A stretch of 64,000 nucleotides of DNA from Pseudomonas caricapapayae. Lineage in GTDB: Bacteria; Pseudomonadota; Gammaproteobacteria; Pseudomonadales; Pseudomonadaceae. Under the pieces are notes generated by a model. The model was not told the origin of the DNA, made no database searches, and was given only the letters and a program-made list of their open reading frames with translations. The stretch covers positions 1 to 64,000 of the forward strand of contig NZ_LJPW01000069.1 of assembly GCF_001400735.1 (NCBI RefSeq), written 5' to 3'. Both the position numbers and the translations under genes were made by a program. Shown here in pieces: positions 26,610-36,147 of this stretch (position 1 is its first letter; every line of letters starts with the position of its first letter).

Positions 26610-26933
26610 TCAGTTGGCGGGATTGTTCAAGTCCAGATACCACTGCGCATAAGGCGTATTCGTCACTTTGCGCCGATTGAAATCCTCGGCCCCGTCGGTC
26701 CACCAGACTTCGCCGCGTTCACCCAGTGCAACTTTGGCCTGGTCGACCGCAGCCCGCGCCGTTTTCAGCGCCTCGGGGTCGCCGCTAGCCTTGGCAGCCC
26801 TGACGGCGCGGCGTGCGGTCATGAGCTGGTCAACCAGCTGCTGCCGAACGTCTTCGCTTAATGACGGGTTGGAGCAGCGCCAGAGTTGTCCCTTGACCAC
26901 GAAATACCGACCGTCGGGCGTGCCTGGATTCAC
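26610..26933 (-). CDS. Small conserved protein coupled to the hybrid kinase
   Basis: 107 residues if the GTG at 26931-26933, one base after the kinase stop, is used; an ATG at 26960 overlapping the kinase by 26 bases is the alternative. The sequence is GRYFVVKGQLWRCSNPSLS, then a long basic/Ala-rich helix (residues about 35-75), then GEVWWTDGAEDFNRR. I recall similar short proteins in many proteobacteria, without a function. Translational coupling to the kinase suggests joint expression, not proven interaction. Confidence 0.7.
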   Translation of the reverse strand: MNPGTPDGRYFVVKGQLWRCSNPSLSEDVRQQLVDQLMTARRAVRAAKASGDPEALKTARAAVDQAKVALGERGEVWWTDGAEDFNRRKVTNTPYAQWYLDLNNPAN

Positions 26934-26934
26934 G

Positions 26935-29010
26935 TTATGAATAGCCTCGAGCGACAGCATCTGCGCCGATCAGACCGGTCACACGTCCGGCAAGCGTGTC
27001 CAGCCCGAAAGGTTTGGTCAGCACTTGCGTACAAGGTCGCAGGTGGCAGTCGTCCAGGACTGAGGTCTTGGCGTAACCCGTGATGAATAATGTAGGCAGC
27101 CCCGGCCGGTAATCGCCTGCTGCATCGGCCATTTCCCGGCCATTCATGCCGCCTGACAGGCCGATGTCACTGATCAGCAGGTCAATGCGGGTGTCCGATT
27201 GCAGGATCTGCAAGCCGGATTGAGCATCGGCTGCTTCCAGGCAGTGGTAGCCCAGGCCGGTAATCACTTCCGCAACGAGCATCCTGACCGAGGGTTCGTC
27301 ATCAACGACCAGCACCGTTTCGCCAGTGTGGTGCACCGGCTCTTCAGTGACGTCGGGTTCGCGAATATGTGGAGCGTTTTCAGCGATGTAGCGCGGCAGG
27401 TGCATCACCACGCTGGTGCCCTGACCTTCGACCGACTCGACGCGGATCTGGCCACCGGACTGGCGGACAAAACCGTAGACCATCGATAGACCCAGGCCTG
27501 TGCCGGCGCCGATGGGTTTGGTGGTGAAGAATGGTTCAAAGGCTTTGGCGACTGTATCGGGGGTCATGCCTATGCCGGTGTCGGTAATGCGGATGCTCAA
27601 GTGCTCGCCAGCAGGAACCCCGTGATCCGGGTCGGTGCACTCCTCAATGGAAGCATTGGCGGTTTCGATGATGATGCGTCCGCCATTCGGCATTGCGTCA
27701 CGGGCGTTCAGGCACAGGTTCAACAAGGAGCTTTCGAGCTGGGCATGGTCGATCAGCGCAGGCCACAGGTCATTCTGGGCGACCACCTTTATATCTATTT
27801 CCGGGCCGACGGTGCGTGCGATCATTTCTTCCATGTCATGGATCAGCATATTCACGTCGGTCACTCGCGGGGAAAGATTCTGGCGGCGCGAAAATGCCAG
27901 CAACCGGTGGGTCAGCGAAGCCGCACGGCGTACGGCCCCCTGAGCGACTGACACGTACCGGTCTACATCGCCCACACGTCCCTGAGCCAGTCGTTTGGTA
28001 ATCAGTTCCAGACTGCCCGAAATGCCCGCCAGCAAATTATTGAAGTCATGTGCGATGCCACCTGTGAGCTGGCCGACGGCGTCCATCTTCTGCGAATGGC
28101 GCAAAGCATCTTCTATCTGCTCGCGTTCGAAAACGGCTTGTTCGATGCGCTGTTCCAGCGTCTGGTTGAGTTCCCTGACGGCTTCTTCGGCTCTTTTGCG
28201 TGCCGTCACATCGATAGAGGAGCCTATAAGACCGATGACTTCGCCGTTGCCGTCGGTCAGTGGCGCTTTGGTCGACAGCCATACCGCTGCAGAGCCATCA
28301 GCCAGGTTTACCTGCTCTTCAATCTGTTCGCTGACGTTGCTCTGCATGATCCGGCGGTCGGTTTCCATCAGGATCCGCGCTTGCTCCTTGTCATCCAGAA
28401 AGTCCAGATCCGTCTTGCCAATGAAAAACTCGGGCGGCTTGCCGATCAGCTCGGCAGTGCCGCGGTTGGCGACCAGCATTCTGCCCTCCAGATCCTTGGC
28501 GTAGACAACGCCTGGAACTGCAGCAGTGAATATTTTGAGCAGTTCGTTCAAGCGATCCCGCTCGGCTTCGGCGGCACGCCGGCTGTCTATGTCAAGCAGC
28601 ACGCCCGGGCTGCGAACAGGCTTGCCGTGAGCATCGCGTTCAATTTTCCCGCTGGCTTCAACCCAACGATAAACGCCGTCCTGATGAAGAACCCGGTATT
28701 CGCATCGGTAGGTATCGCTGCCGAGCAGTGCCTCTTCGATGGCCTTGTCGACCCTGCGTGAGTCGTCAGGATGAATGGACGCTGTCACCAGCTCCAATGG
28801 GAGCCCTTTGGCACATAGTTTCGGGCACAGACCGAAGGTCTGGGCAAACTGCTCATCGCCTGTCAGGCGATCATCAATGATGTCCCACACCCAAGTGCCG
28901 ACGACCGCGCCTGAATCCAGAGCGAGTTGCAGCCGCTCGGCGGTTTCCTGCGCTGAGGGAAGGAGTGGCTGGGGGGCGAATGGCATGCCGCCGGAAACAT
29001 CATTGCTCAT
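26935..29010 (-). CDS. PAS-PAS hybrid histidine kinase with C-terminal receiver
   Basis: 691 residues, no membrane segment. Two PAS domains (about 28-145, PAS_3 type with WVWDIIDDRLTG; and 155-272), HisKA with phospho-acceptor His321 in GGIAHDFNNLLAG, HATPase (NARDAMPNGG, DTGIGM, GTGLGLSMVYGF) and a receiver from about 570 (VLVVDDEP, acceptor Asp in LLISDIGL). It belongs to the cytoplasmic sensory kinases ending in a receiver; the output partner is not encoded nearby. The region upstream holds an AT-rich palindrome (29163-29181). Confidence 0.92.
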   Translation of the reverse strand: MSNDVSGGMPFAPQPLLPSAQETAERLQLALDSGAVVGTWVWDIIDDRLTGDEQFAQTFGLCPKLCAKGLPLELVTASIHPDDSRRVDKAIEEALLGSDTYRCEYRVLHQDGVYRWVEASGKIERDAHGKPVRSPGVLLDIDSRRAAEAERDRLNELLKIFTAAVPGVVYAKDLEGRMLVANRGTAELIGKPPEFFIGKTDLDFLDDKEQARILMETDRRIMQSNVSEQIEEQVNLADGSAAVWLSTKAPLTDGNGEVIGLIGSSIDVTARKRAEEAVRELNQTLEQRIEQAVFEREQIEDALRHSQKMDAVGQLTGGIAHDFNNLLAGISGSLELITKRLAQGRVGDVDRYVSVAQGAVRRAASLTHRLLAFSRRQNLSPRVTDVNMLIHDMEEMIARTVGPEIDIKVVAQNDLWPALIDHAQLESSLLNLCLNARDAMPNGGRIIIETANASIEECTDPDHGVPAGEHLSIRITDTGIGMTPDTVAKAFEPFFTTKPIGAGTGLGLSMVYGFVRQSGGQIRVESVEGQGTSVVMHLPRYIAENAPHIREPDVTEEPVHHTGETVLVVDDEPSVRMLVAEVITGLGYHCLEAADAQSGLQILQSDTRIDLLISDIGLSGGMNGREMADAAGDYRPGLPTLFITGYAKTSVLDDCHLRPCTQVLTKPFGLDTLAGRVTGLIGADAVARGYS

Positions 29011-29342
29011 TACTATCGACCCACTTGAACGCCTGGTTCACAAAGACTCAGTCATAGGGCAGCGCAGCGGCCTGAAAGTTGTACAAAATTTATTCTATTT
29101 TGTGTCCCGGACACTAAAAGCCGATCAATGACACTCGATCATTCAATGTTCGGGATTGAGGGTGATATTAAATTAATATCATTTGGGGCGGGCATTATTT
29201 TCTGCTGATCAGGCAGGGACGGGTTTTCAGGTCATACCGGGCTTGCCGGCGTACCTGCAAGCACTGGATTTTGTAAGGGGACAGGTGTTTGTGCGGCGTT
29301 CAGGCGCTGGATTCGGCAAGTGTCCAGCGCCTGTCGGGTTTA
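29011..29342. other. Intergenic region between kinase and permease
   Basis: 332 bp with no gene. It contains the AT-rich palindrome 29163-29181 and a GC hairpin 29301-29333 (CAGGCGCTGGA / TCCAGCGCCTG, 11-bp stem, 11-base loop) just beyond the permease stop, which may end permease transcription although no U-run follows. Confidence 0.45.
29163..29181. promoter_or_regulatory. AT-rich 19-bp palindrome upstream of the hybrid kinase
   Basis: TGATATTAA, central A, TTAATATCA: perfect over 19 bases, 153 bp upstream of the kinase start codon. It may be an operator. The binding protein is unknown. Confidence 0.4.
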
Positions 29343-30794
29343 TCAGTTCTGGCCGACGGGTGCAGGCATGTTGGCAACTTGCTCAGGCGACCAGCGTGTC
29401 ATCGCGTAAAACACTGCGCCGCCCAGAATGCAGCCGGTAAACCACGCGAAGTTGGCGATGGGCTTGAACCATTCGACGAAGGTGAAGCACAGACCGACCA
29501 GCGCCGTCAGCACCAACGCCTTGACCGCTATCCAGTTCACGCCATTGGTGTACCAGTAGCGACCGCTCGGTGTGTCATCGAACAAGGCGTCAACGTCAAT
29601 CTGCTGTTTCTTGATCAGGTAATAATCCACCAGCAGGATGCCGAACAGCGGGCCGATGCAGGCCGCCAGTACATCCAGGGTGTAATGAATCACTTCAGGA
29701 TTGTTGAACAGATTCCAGGGTGTGATGAAAATCGACGCCGCCGCAGCGATCATGCCGCCTGCACGCCAACTGATGCGGCTGGGGGCTACGTTGGCGAAGT
29801 CGAAGGCCGGGGAAACGAAGTTGGCGACGATATTGATGCCGACAGTGGCGGTCACGAAGGTGAATGCGCCAAGCAGCACGGCAGTGGTGTTATCGATGCG
29901 CGCTACGGTAGCGATTGGGTCGTGGATCATTTCACCGAAAATGGGCAGCGTGCCCGAGACAATCACCACCGTCACCAATGAAAACGCCAGAAAATTCACT
30001 GGCAAACCCCAGAAGTTGCCGCGCCGCACGTCAGCCATACTGCGGCAATAGCGGCTGAAATCACCGAAGTTCAGGGTGGGGCCGGAGAAATACGAGACCA
30101 CCAGTGCGATAGCCATGACGACTTGCCCGAACGCTGCCCAGCCGGACAACTCTTTTTCAGCCAGGGTAAAACTGATGTTATCCCAGCCTGCACGCCAGAC
30201 AATCCAGCCTGCCAGCGCGAACATCACCGCATAAACGGCAGGGCCGGCCCAGTCGATGAAGCGTCTGATCGACTCCATCCCGGTCCAGAACACTGCGGCC
30301 TGCACCACCCACAGCGCCAGAAAGCCGAACCAGCCCAGCCACGACAGCCCGAGAAAGGTCACGTTCTGATAGGCGGCGAGTTCCGGAAAGAAACGCAGCA
30401 CCACGATTACCAGTGCGCTGGATGCCAGATAGGTTTGAATGCCATACCACGCCACTGCGATCAGCCCGCGAATGATTGCAGGAATGTTGGCCCCGAAAAC
30501 GCCGAAGGCCAGGCGGCAGATGACCGGGTAGGGCACGGCAGCCTGCTGGCTGGGTTTGGCGACCAGATTGGCAATCACCTGAATGATGCAGATACCGACC
30601 AGCAATGCGATCAGCACCTGCCAGCTGGCCAGACCCAGAGCAAACAGGCTGGCGGCAAAGACATAGCCGCCGACGCTGTGCACGTCGCTCATCCAGAACG
30701 CCAGAATGTTGTACCAGGTCCATTTCTGCGGCAGCGGCCCCAGATCATGGTTGTGCAGGCGCGGGCTGTACCCGACCGGGCGTGGGTCTGTCAT
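29343..30794 (-). CDS. NCS1 family nucleobase/hydantoin/allantoin permease
   Basis: 483 residues with about 12 membrane helices. The N-terminal cytoplasmic motif NHDLGPLPQKWTWYNILAFWMSD (shown to 20 or fewer at a time: NHDLGPLP, WTWYNIL) and GNFWGLPVNFLAFS are characteristic of the NCS1 family (Mhp1, PucI, CodB). Position beside a GntR regulator and an Asp/Glu/hydantoin racemase points to hydantoin or allantoin uptake. The gene is divergent from the regulator, with a palindromic site 57 bp before its start. Confidence 0.9.
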   Translation of the reverse strand: MTDPRPVGYSPRLHNHDLGPLPQKWTWYNILAFWMSDVHSVGGYVFAASLFALGLASWQVLIALLVGICIIQVIANLVAKPSQQAAVPYPVICRLAFGVFGANIPAIIRGLIAVAWYGIQTYLASSALVIVVLRFFPELAAYQNVTFLGLSWLGWFGFLALWVVQAAVFWTGMESIRRFIDWAGPAVYAVMFALAGWIVWRAGWDNISFTLAEKELSGWAAFGQVVMAIALVVSYFSGPTLNFGDFSRYCRSMADVRRGNFWGLPVNFLAFSLVTVVIVSGTLPIFGEMIHDPIATVARIDNTTAVLLGAFTFVTATVGINIVANFVSPAFDFANVAPSRISWRAGGMIAAAASIFITPWNLFNNPEVIHYTLDVLAACIGPLFGILLVDYYLIKKQQIDVDALFDDTPSGRYWYTNGVNWIAVKALVLTALVGLCFTFVEWFKPIANFAWFTGCILGGAVFYAMTRWSPEQVANMPAPVGQN

Positions 30795-31139
30795 GGCGCT
30801 ACTCCCTTGGTGAGTCGTGACGGGATCGGAGTACGATCAACGGTTTTTTTGTATACGATCGTGTACGCAAAAGATGTGCCATTCGATTTTTTCAAAGACC
30901 GGGAATTGATCCATGCTTTGTCGGATGGCGCTTTGCGAAGGTAAGGCGGGCGCGGCGGACATGTTCGCCACGCAGTCCGATGTGCACGTAAAAAGGGCGC
31001 TTTTGCTCATTTATAGTGCGAGCTTCATGAGGTTTGCAGGTTTTTGCAGTTGGCAGAGGGTTCAGATAGCGCTACTCATCATCGACTGGATCAGGCACTA
31101 TTCCTGTATACGATCCGGGTAAAAAAGTGATGTGAAGTG
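30795..31139. promoter_or_regulatory. Divergent control region with two GntR-type sites
   Basis: 345 bp. Site 1 (30851-30866) is GTATACGATCGTGTAC, palindromic but for one base pair. Site 2 (31106-31115) repeats GTATACGATC exactly, followed by a degenerate second arm (CGGGTA), 25 bp before the regulator start. The sites lie next to the permease and the regulator, consistent with control of both by the GntR protein (inference). Confidence 0.6.
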
Positions 31140-31859
31140 ATGAGTCGATCTGCCAGTACTCCGTTGTTCCTGACGCCCGCTGCCGATGAGAAAGGTCGTG
31201 ACGAACAGATCTACCAGCATGTGCTTGAAGCCATCGTCGAGCATCGCCTTGCGCCGGGCACTCGCTTGCCCGAGGACGCGCTGGCTGAAGTGTTCGACAT
31301 CAGCCGGACCGGCATTCGCAAGGTGTTGCAGCGTCTGGCGCTGGAGCGACTGGTGACCTTGCGTCCCAAGCGCGGCGCGGAGGTCGCGCAACCGTCGGCG
31401 CAGGAGGCGCAGGATGTACTGGGTGCCAGGCAACTCATCGAACCTGCGCTGATGGCGGATATAGCCACGAGGGTCAGCGGTCAGCGCCTGGAGTCATTGC
31501 GCGCGCTCTGCGATCAGGAGCATGAGGCGCAACATGCCGGGCGTCACAGCGAAGCGATTCAATTGTCGGCCCGCTTTCACGTGCAACTGAGCGCGTTGGC
31601 AGGTAACCAGGTCTTGACCGAGCAAGTTGCGCAGCTCACTACGCGTTCCTCGCTGATAGTGGCGGTGTACGGTTCGCGGCGCAGTGTCGGCTGTGAGTGT
31701 GGCCAGCATGTTGACTTGCTGGCCTTGCTCGAAACCGGGCAGGGCGAACAGGCCCGCGAGTGGATGGCCGAGCATTTGCGCCGCATCCGCGCCAGCCTGA
31801 ATGTCGATGCGCCGGGCGGCGAGGCAGTGGATTTTCATAGCATTTTCAAACGGCGCTGA
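31140..31859 (+). CDS. GntR (FadR/VanR subfamily) transcriptional regulator
   Basis: 239 residues from ATG 31140 (a GTG directly before it is possible). Winged helix at about 22-88: [20 protein letters not shown] then [19 protein letters not shown]. The FCD-type all-helical effector domain (about 100-225) has the metal-binding His pattern ([17 protein letters not shown]). It controls the divergent permease and, ten bases downstream, the racemase gene, with which it probably forms an operon. Confidence 0.9.
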   Translation: MSRSASTPLFLTPAADEKGRDEQIYQHVLEAIVEHRLAPGTRLPEDALAEVFDISRTGIRKVLQRLALERLVTLRPKRGAEVAQPSAQEAQDVLGARQLIEPALMADIATRVSGQRLESLRALCDQEHEAQHAGRHSEAIQLSARFHVQLSALAGNQVLTEQVAQLTTRSSLIVAVYGSRRSVGCECGQHVDLLALLETGQGEQAREWMAEHLRRIRASLNVDAPGGEAVDFHSIFKRR

Positions 31860-31869
31860 AGGAGTTCCG

Positions 31870-32601
31870 GTGCGTATTCAAGTGATCAACCCCAACACCA
31901 GCGAAGCCATGACCCATAAGATCGGCCTGGCCGCGCAAGCGGTTGCGCGCCCCGGGACGCAGATCATCGCCTGCAGCCCGGCTGATGGCCCGGTGTCCAT
32001 CGAAGGCCATTTTGACGAAGCGATAGCGACCCTCGGCGTGCTGGAAGAAGTGCGCAGGGGGCGTGAACAGCAGATTGACGCGCACATCATCGCTTGCTTC
32101 GGCGACCCTGGCCTGCTGGCAGCCCGCGAGTACGCCAGCGCACCGGTGATCGGCATCGCCGAAGCGGCGTTTCATATGGCCAGTCTGATTTCGACCCGTT
32201 TTGCAGTGGTGACGACGCTGAGCCGTACCCGAATCATTGCCGAGCATTTGCTGCAGCGTTATGGCTTCAGTGAGTTGTGTACTTCGGTGCGCTTTATCGA
32301 CCTGCCGGTGCTGGCGCTGGAGGAGAGCGGGCCTGAGCTGATCGAATCCATGGCCGAACAGGCCCGTCGCGCCCGTGATGACGAAGGGGCAGGCGCCATT
32401 GTGCTGGGCTGCGGCGGCATGGCGGATCTGGGCCGGCAATTGAGCGAAGCGATTGGCCTGCCGGTCATCGACGGCGTGGCTGCGGCGGTGAAACTGGCTG
32501 AATCGCTGGTGGATCTGGGGCTGAGCACCAGCAAACACGGCGACCTGGCCGACCCCATTGGCAAACCTTTCAAGGGCCGATTTGCCTACCTGAGCCGATA
32601 A
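31870..32601 (+). CDS. Asp/Glu/hydantoin racemase family protein
   Basis: 243 residues from GTG 31870, which has AAGGAG five bases upstream; the longer frame from 31801 would overlap the regulator. Start RIQVINPNTSEAMT is typical. The two catalytic cysteines are Cys76 in IIACFGDPG and Cys181 in IVLGCGGM. Family members racemise hydantoins, allantoin or acidic amino acids. With the NCS1 permease this suggests racemisation of imported 5-substituted hydantoin or allantoin, but no hydantoinase or carbamoylase is in the window. Confidence 0.9.
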   Translation: MRIQVINPNTSEAMTHKIGLAAQAVARPGTQIIACSPADGPVSIEGHFDEAIATLGVLEEVRRGREQQIDAHIIACFGDPGLLAAREYASAPVIGIAEAAFHMASLISTRFAVVTTLSRTRIIAEHLLQRYGFSELCTSVRFIDLPVLALEESGPELIESMAEQARRARDDEGAGAIVLGCGGMADLGRQLSEAIGLPVIDGVAAAVKLAESLVDLGLSTSKHGDLADPIGKPFKGRFAYLSR

Positions 32602-32660
32602 AATGTGCGTCCAGAAAGGCACTGACGCACGCTTTGGGTGATGCTCCGCGCCACAGAGAT

Positions 32661-32714
32661 CGGACGCGGAGCGTCCAGAACGGCATTTCCACGCTGGAGC
32701 GTAGGGAACGATGA
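32661..32714. repeat. Extragenic palindromic repeat, copy A
   Basis: Two adjacent hairpins: GGACGC-GGA-GCGTCC (32662-32676) and CACGCT-GG-AGCGT (about 32690-32702), followed by GGGAACGATGA. The second part recurs at 45727-45756 and, degenerate, at 38951-38978. It lies between the racemase and dehydrogenase genes, which converge here. Confidence 0.7.
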
Positions 32715-32837
32715 GCTCTACGACTGCTGTCGTGCGACGCAGCGCTTGGCTGTTGCTCCCACGCGCCTCGTGGTAGCGCACTTCTGGAAGCTCTGCGTCC
32801 GATCTTGAACGGCGCGAAGCAACGCCGGGCATGCGCC

Positions 32838-34073
32838 TCACATGGCCGGCACGCCACCCGCGATCAACGCTTCGGTTGTGGTATCCGGCAGCACAATAGT
32901 GTTGTTGCCAGGCGTCAGAATCACCTTGCGGCAATCCTCTTCCTTCTTGTCGAACAACTTGTAACCTTTCGCCGCATCTTCCAGCGACATGCGGTGGGTG
33001 ATGATGGCTTCGGGTTCAAGTCGACCTGCTTCGATGTGTTCCAGCAATTCAGGCATGAAACGATGGACGTGGGTCTGGCCCATTTTGAACGTCAGCCCTT
33101 TGTCGAACGCATCGCCGAACATGAAGCCGTGGATAAAGCCGGCGTAAACCCCCGGCACACTGACCACGCCGCCACGTCTGACTGCTGCGATGCACTGACG
33201 CAATGCCTTGCCGCTGCTGCCTTCCAGTTTCAGCGTAGCCAGGATGGTCTCGGTCGTACTGCCCTTGGCTTCGAAACCCACGGCATCCACCACACCGTCC
33301 ACGCCACGCATGCCGGCGGTCTGACGAATGATGGTGTCGGCCGGGTCATCGTCGTCATCGAAATTGATCGGGATCACACCGTAGGTTTTCTGAGCGTAGG
33401 CCAGACGATACGGATGATGATCGACCATGAATATCTTCTCGGCACCGAGCATTTTCGCGCACGCGGCACTCATCAGGCCCACCGGGCCAGCCCCATAGAT
33501 GGCAACGCTTGAACCAGGTCCTATTCCCGCATTGGTCACCGCCTGCCAGGCAGTAGGCAGAATGTCGGAGAGAAACAGGACCTTCTCGTCAGCCAGAGTG
33601 CCCGGTACCTTGAATGGGCCGACGTTGGCCTTCGGCACGCGCACGTATTCAGCCTGGCCGCCTGGGACGCCACCATACAGATGGCTGAAGCCGAACAGTG
33701 CTGCTCCTGGCGGAATGGACTTCTTGTTGATGATTGCGCCGCGTCCGGTGTTGGTGGTTTCACAGGCGGCGAACTGGTCGAGGTTGCAGAAAAAGCAGCT
33801 GCCGCAGGCGATGACAAAAGGGATCACGACGCGATCACCTTTCTGCACGGCGGTCACTGCCGAGCCGGTCTCCTCGACGATGCCCATGAACTCATGACCG
33901 AAGATATCGCCGTGTTCCACCGTGGGGATCTTGCCGCGATACAGGTGCAGGTCTGAGCCACAGATCGCGGTCGCGGTGACTTTCAGAATAATGTCGTCGG
34001 CTTCTTGTATTTCCGGGTCCGGCACCGTGTCGACCTTCACACTGTTCGCGCCGTGGTAAGTCAAAGCTCTCAT
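32838..34073 (-). CDS. Zinc-dependent alcohol dehydrogenase, glutathione-independent formaldehyde dehydrogenase type
   Basis: 411 residues. Catalytic zinc ligands: Cys in [11 protein letters not shown], His/Glu in GHEFMG. Structural zinc: C-x2-C-x2-C-x7-C in [15 protein letters not shown]. The nucleotide-binding motif is [17 protein letters not shown]. It is longer than typical MDR alcohol dehydrogenases, and the pattern fits the FdhA/threonine-dehydrogenase-like branch that acts on formaldehyde or other aldehydes with NAD. Apparently monocistronic. Confidence 0.9.
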   Translation of the reverse strand: MRALTYHGANSVKVDTVPDPEIQEADDIILKVTATAICGSDLHLYRGKIPTVEHGDIFGHEFMGIVEETGSAVTAVQKGDRVVIPFVIACGSCFFCNLDQFAACETTNTGRGAIINKKSIPPGAALFGFSHLYGGVPGGQAEYVRVPKANVGPFKVPGTLADEKVLFLSDILPTAWQAVTNAGIGPGSSVAIYGAGPVGLMSAACAKMLGAEKIFMVDHHPYRLAYAQKTYGVIPINFDDDDDPADTIIRQTAGMRGVDGVVDAVGFEAKGSTTETILATLKLEGSSGKALRQCIAAVRRGGVVSVPGVYAGFIHGFMFGDAFDKGLTFKMGQTHVHRFMPELLEHIEAGRLEPEAIITHRMSLEDAAKGYKLFDKKEEDCRKVILTPGNNTIVLPDTTTEALIAGGVPAM

Positions 34074-34174
34074 GATTAATCCTCAGTAGCAGCAGAAGTT
34101 CTGTCCGTACTGAAGATGAACCACGAGGATTTTGTTGGTTCAGCGTGATTGGTCGACGCAGGACTAACGGTAGG

Positions 34175-35080
34175 TCAATTGCGAAACGCCGTCATGTCCT
34201 GCAACAGCATGCCCATCAGACGGTTGGCACCGACGCTCAGCTGACGGCCCAGCCGGCTGATCAAATGAGTCTGCGGGCTGCTGAACACCTCGTGCTGCAA
34301 CGGCAGGGCGCGCAGTTTCCCGGCTTTTATTTCTTCTTCCACAACAAAGGTCGGCAGCAGTGTGACGCCGCCCTGCATGGCGAAGTGCTTGAGCATGGCG
34401 AAGGTGCTGCAGGTCAGTGTCGGCTGCACCGTAATGCCCAGTTGGTGTTCGGCTTGCAGCAGTATCTGGCGGATACCGTAAGACACCGCTGGCAGCGCGA
34501 TACGGTAGTGTTCAAGGGCACGAAGCTCAATCGGAGCGTGCGCTTGGGTAAGCGGATGATCGGGGGCGGTGATGACGCACACGGGTTTGCGCTGATGAGC
34601 GTGAGAGCGGATTTTCGGGTCGGCGGCGGGGTTGAAGACCAGGCCGATATGCGCCTCGTCCTCGACCACCTGACGAATCACCTCATTGCTGCCGCACACG
34701 TTCACGATCAGCTCGATGCGCGGGTACAACTCGGAAAACCGCGCCAGCGGCTGGGCGAGACTTTCAAGAAAGCCCTCTCCTGACACCAGAGTTACCGAAC
34801 CGCTGTGCAGGCCCTTCAGCGCCTGAATCGAATCCAGCAAGACCTCCTGCTGAGTCAGCCGCTGACGGTAATAGGCCAGTACCTTGTCACCTGCTTCAGT
34901 GGGTTTGACGCCGCGGCGGTGGCGCTCGAGCAGTGGCGAGCCGAGTTCCTGTTCCAGTTGCGCGATCTGGCGGCTGACAGCCGAGGGTGCCACGTTGAGA
35001 TAGTCGGCGGCAGCCCTGACGCTGCCCAGCCGCACCGCTTCGAAGAAATACAGGATGCGTCGATCTTGCACCAGGCTCAT
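34175..35080 (-). CDS. LysR family regulator of the adjoining catabolic operon
   Basis: 301 residues. N-terminal winged helix: FFEAVRLGSVRAAADYLNVA and PSAVSRQIAQLEQELG (about 12-48). The substrate-binding domain spans 90-300. It is divergent from the 35254-38827 operon over 173 bp. An inverted repeat TGTTGC-N7-GCAACA (35102-35120) in that gap fits a LysR box. The inducer is probably the operon substrate or an intermediate, unknown. Confidence 0.9.
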   Translation of the reverse strand: MSLVQDRRILYFFEAVRLGSVRAAADYLNVAPSAVSRQIAQLEQELGSPLLERHRRGVKPTEAGDKVLAYYRQRLTQQEVLLDSIQALKGLHSGSVTLVSGEGFLESLAQPLARFSELYPRIELIVNVCGSNEVIRQVVEDEAHIGLVFNPAADPKIRSHAHQRKPVCVITAPDHPLTQAHAPIELRALEHYRIALPAVSYGIRQILLQAEHQLGITVQPTLTCSTFAMLKHFAMQGGVTLLPTFVVEEEIKAGKLRALPLQHEVFSSPQTHLISRLGRQLSVGANRLMGMLLQDMTAFRN

Positions 35081-35101
35081 AGGGTTCCTGCGGAGGTTCA
35101 G

Positions 35102-35120
35102 TGTTGCGTTGAAGGCAACA
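35102..35120. promoter_or_regulatory. Candidate LysR box
   Basis: TGTTGC, seven bases, GCAACA: a 6-bp inverted repeat containing a T-N11-A type element, 22 bp before the regulator and 133 bp before the operon start, the usual place for a LysR recognition site. Confidence 0.45.
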
Positions 35121-35253
35121 TAAATTCGATTTCAGGATTATTGCTGAGAGGGTAGAGCGCTGTCCATACTCGAATCATCAGCACATTGCCGGTCGATAAG
35201 GCCTGCAGCGTCATTCTCGAATTCGTACAAAAACCTTTGACCGGGATGCAGAC

Positions 35254-36144
35254 ATGACTTTGAAAGCAGGTGTGATCGGATTGGGCAACATGGGCCGTGG
35301 CATGGCTGCCACGCTGGCAAGCAAGGGTTTTGATGTCAGCGGCTTCGACCTGTCACAGATGGCGCTGGACCAGGCCGAAAGCAAAGGCGTCAAGCCGGTT
35401 GCCGACCGTAAGCAACTGATTCAGGACGTGGACATTCTGATCCTGTCGCTGCCCAAGGCCGAGCACGTGGAGTCGGTGTGTCTGGGCGCGGGTGGCATCA
35501 GCGAGTTCGGTCGCAAGGGTTTGATCGTGGTCGATACCACGACCTCGACGCCGGAAATGAGCCGTAAGGTCGCCGCCGAACTGGCGAAGAACGGCATCGC
35601 ATTCATCGACGCGCCGGTGTCTGGCGGCCCGAAAGGTGCCGCCACCGGCACCATGTCGATGGTGATCGGTGCCGAGGACGCCGACCTGGCACGCGCCATG
35701 CCGGTTCTGGAAGGCATGAGCGGGACCCGCGTGCATGTCGGGCAATGTGGCGCTGGCAACGTGGCCAAGATTGCCAACAACATGCTGGCGGCCTGTCACC
35801 TGATCAGCACCGCAGAGGCCGTCGCGATGGCGGCACGCGCAGGTGTCGACCCGGAAAAACTGCTGCAGGGTCTGAACGCGGGTTCCGGACGTAGCGGTGC
35901 CACGCAAGTCATGTTCCCGACCTGGGTGCTCAACAAGGCGTACGACTCCGGTTTCACCATGGGCCTGATGCGCAAGGACGTTGGCCTGGCCAGTGATCTG
36001 GCGGACAGCCTCGACATGGACTTGCCGCTGTCGCGCGTTGTCGCCCAATTGTGGAAGGCCAGCAGTGAAACCCTGGCAGACACCGAAGACTTCTGCGCCA
36101 TTGTGCAACGCACCGATGGCAAACTTTACGGTCATGGAGAATAA
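35254..36144 (+). CDS. 3-hydroxyisobutyrate dehydrogenase family oxidoreductase
   Basis: 296 residues. Rossmann motif GVIGLGNMGRGMA (6-18), family signature FIDAPVSGGPKGAATGTM (about 117-134) and the catalytic Lys in GAGNVAKIANN (about 171). It oxidises a beta-hydroxyacid (candidates: 3-hydroxyisobutyrate, tartronate semialdehyde in reverse, L-threonate). First gene of a three-gene operon; three bases separate it from the aldehyde dehydrogenase. Confidence 0.9.
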   Translation: MTLKAGVIGLGNMGRGMAATLASKGFDVSGFDLSQMALDQAESKGVKPVADRKQLIQDVDILILSLPKAEHVESVCLGAGGISEFGRKGLIVVDTTTSTPEMSRKVAAELAKNGIAFIDAPVSGGPKGAATGTMSMVIGAEDADLARAMPVLEGMSGTRVHVGQCGAGNVAKIANNMLAACHLISTAEAVAMAARAGVDPEKLLQGLNAGSGRSGATQVMFPTWVLNKAYDSGFTMGLMRKDVGLASDLADSLDMDLPLSRVVAQLWKASSETLADTEDFCAIVQRTDGKLYGHGE

Positions 36145-36147
36145 GCG

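Noticed and set aside
30123-30944. 273-codon plus-strand frame across the permease
   Set aside because: Antisense to the NCS1 permease and extends through its promoter; composition unlike a protein.
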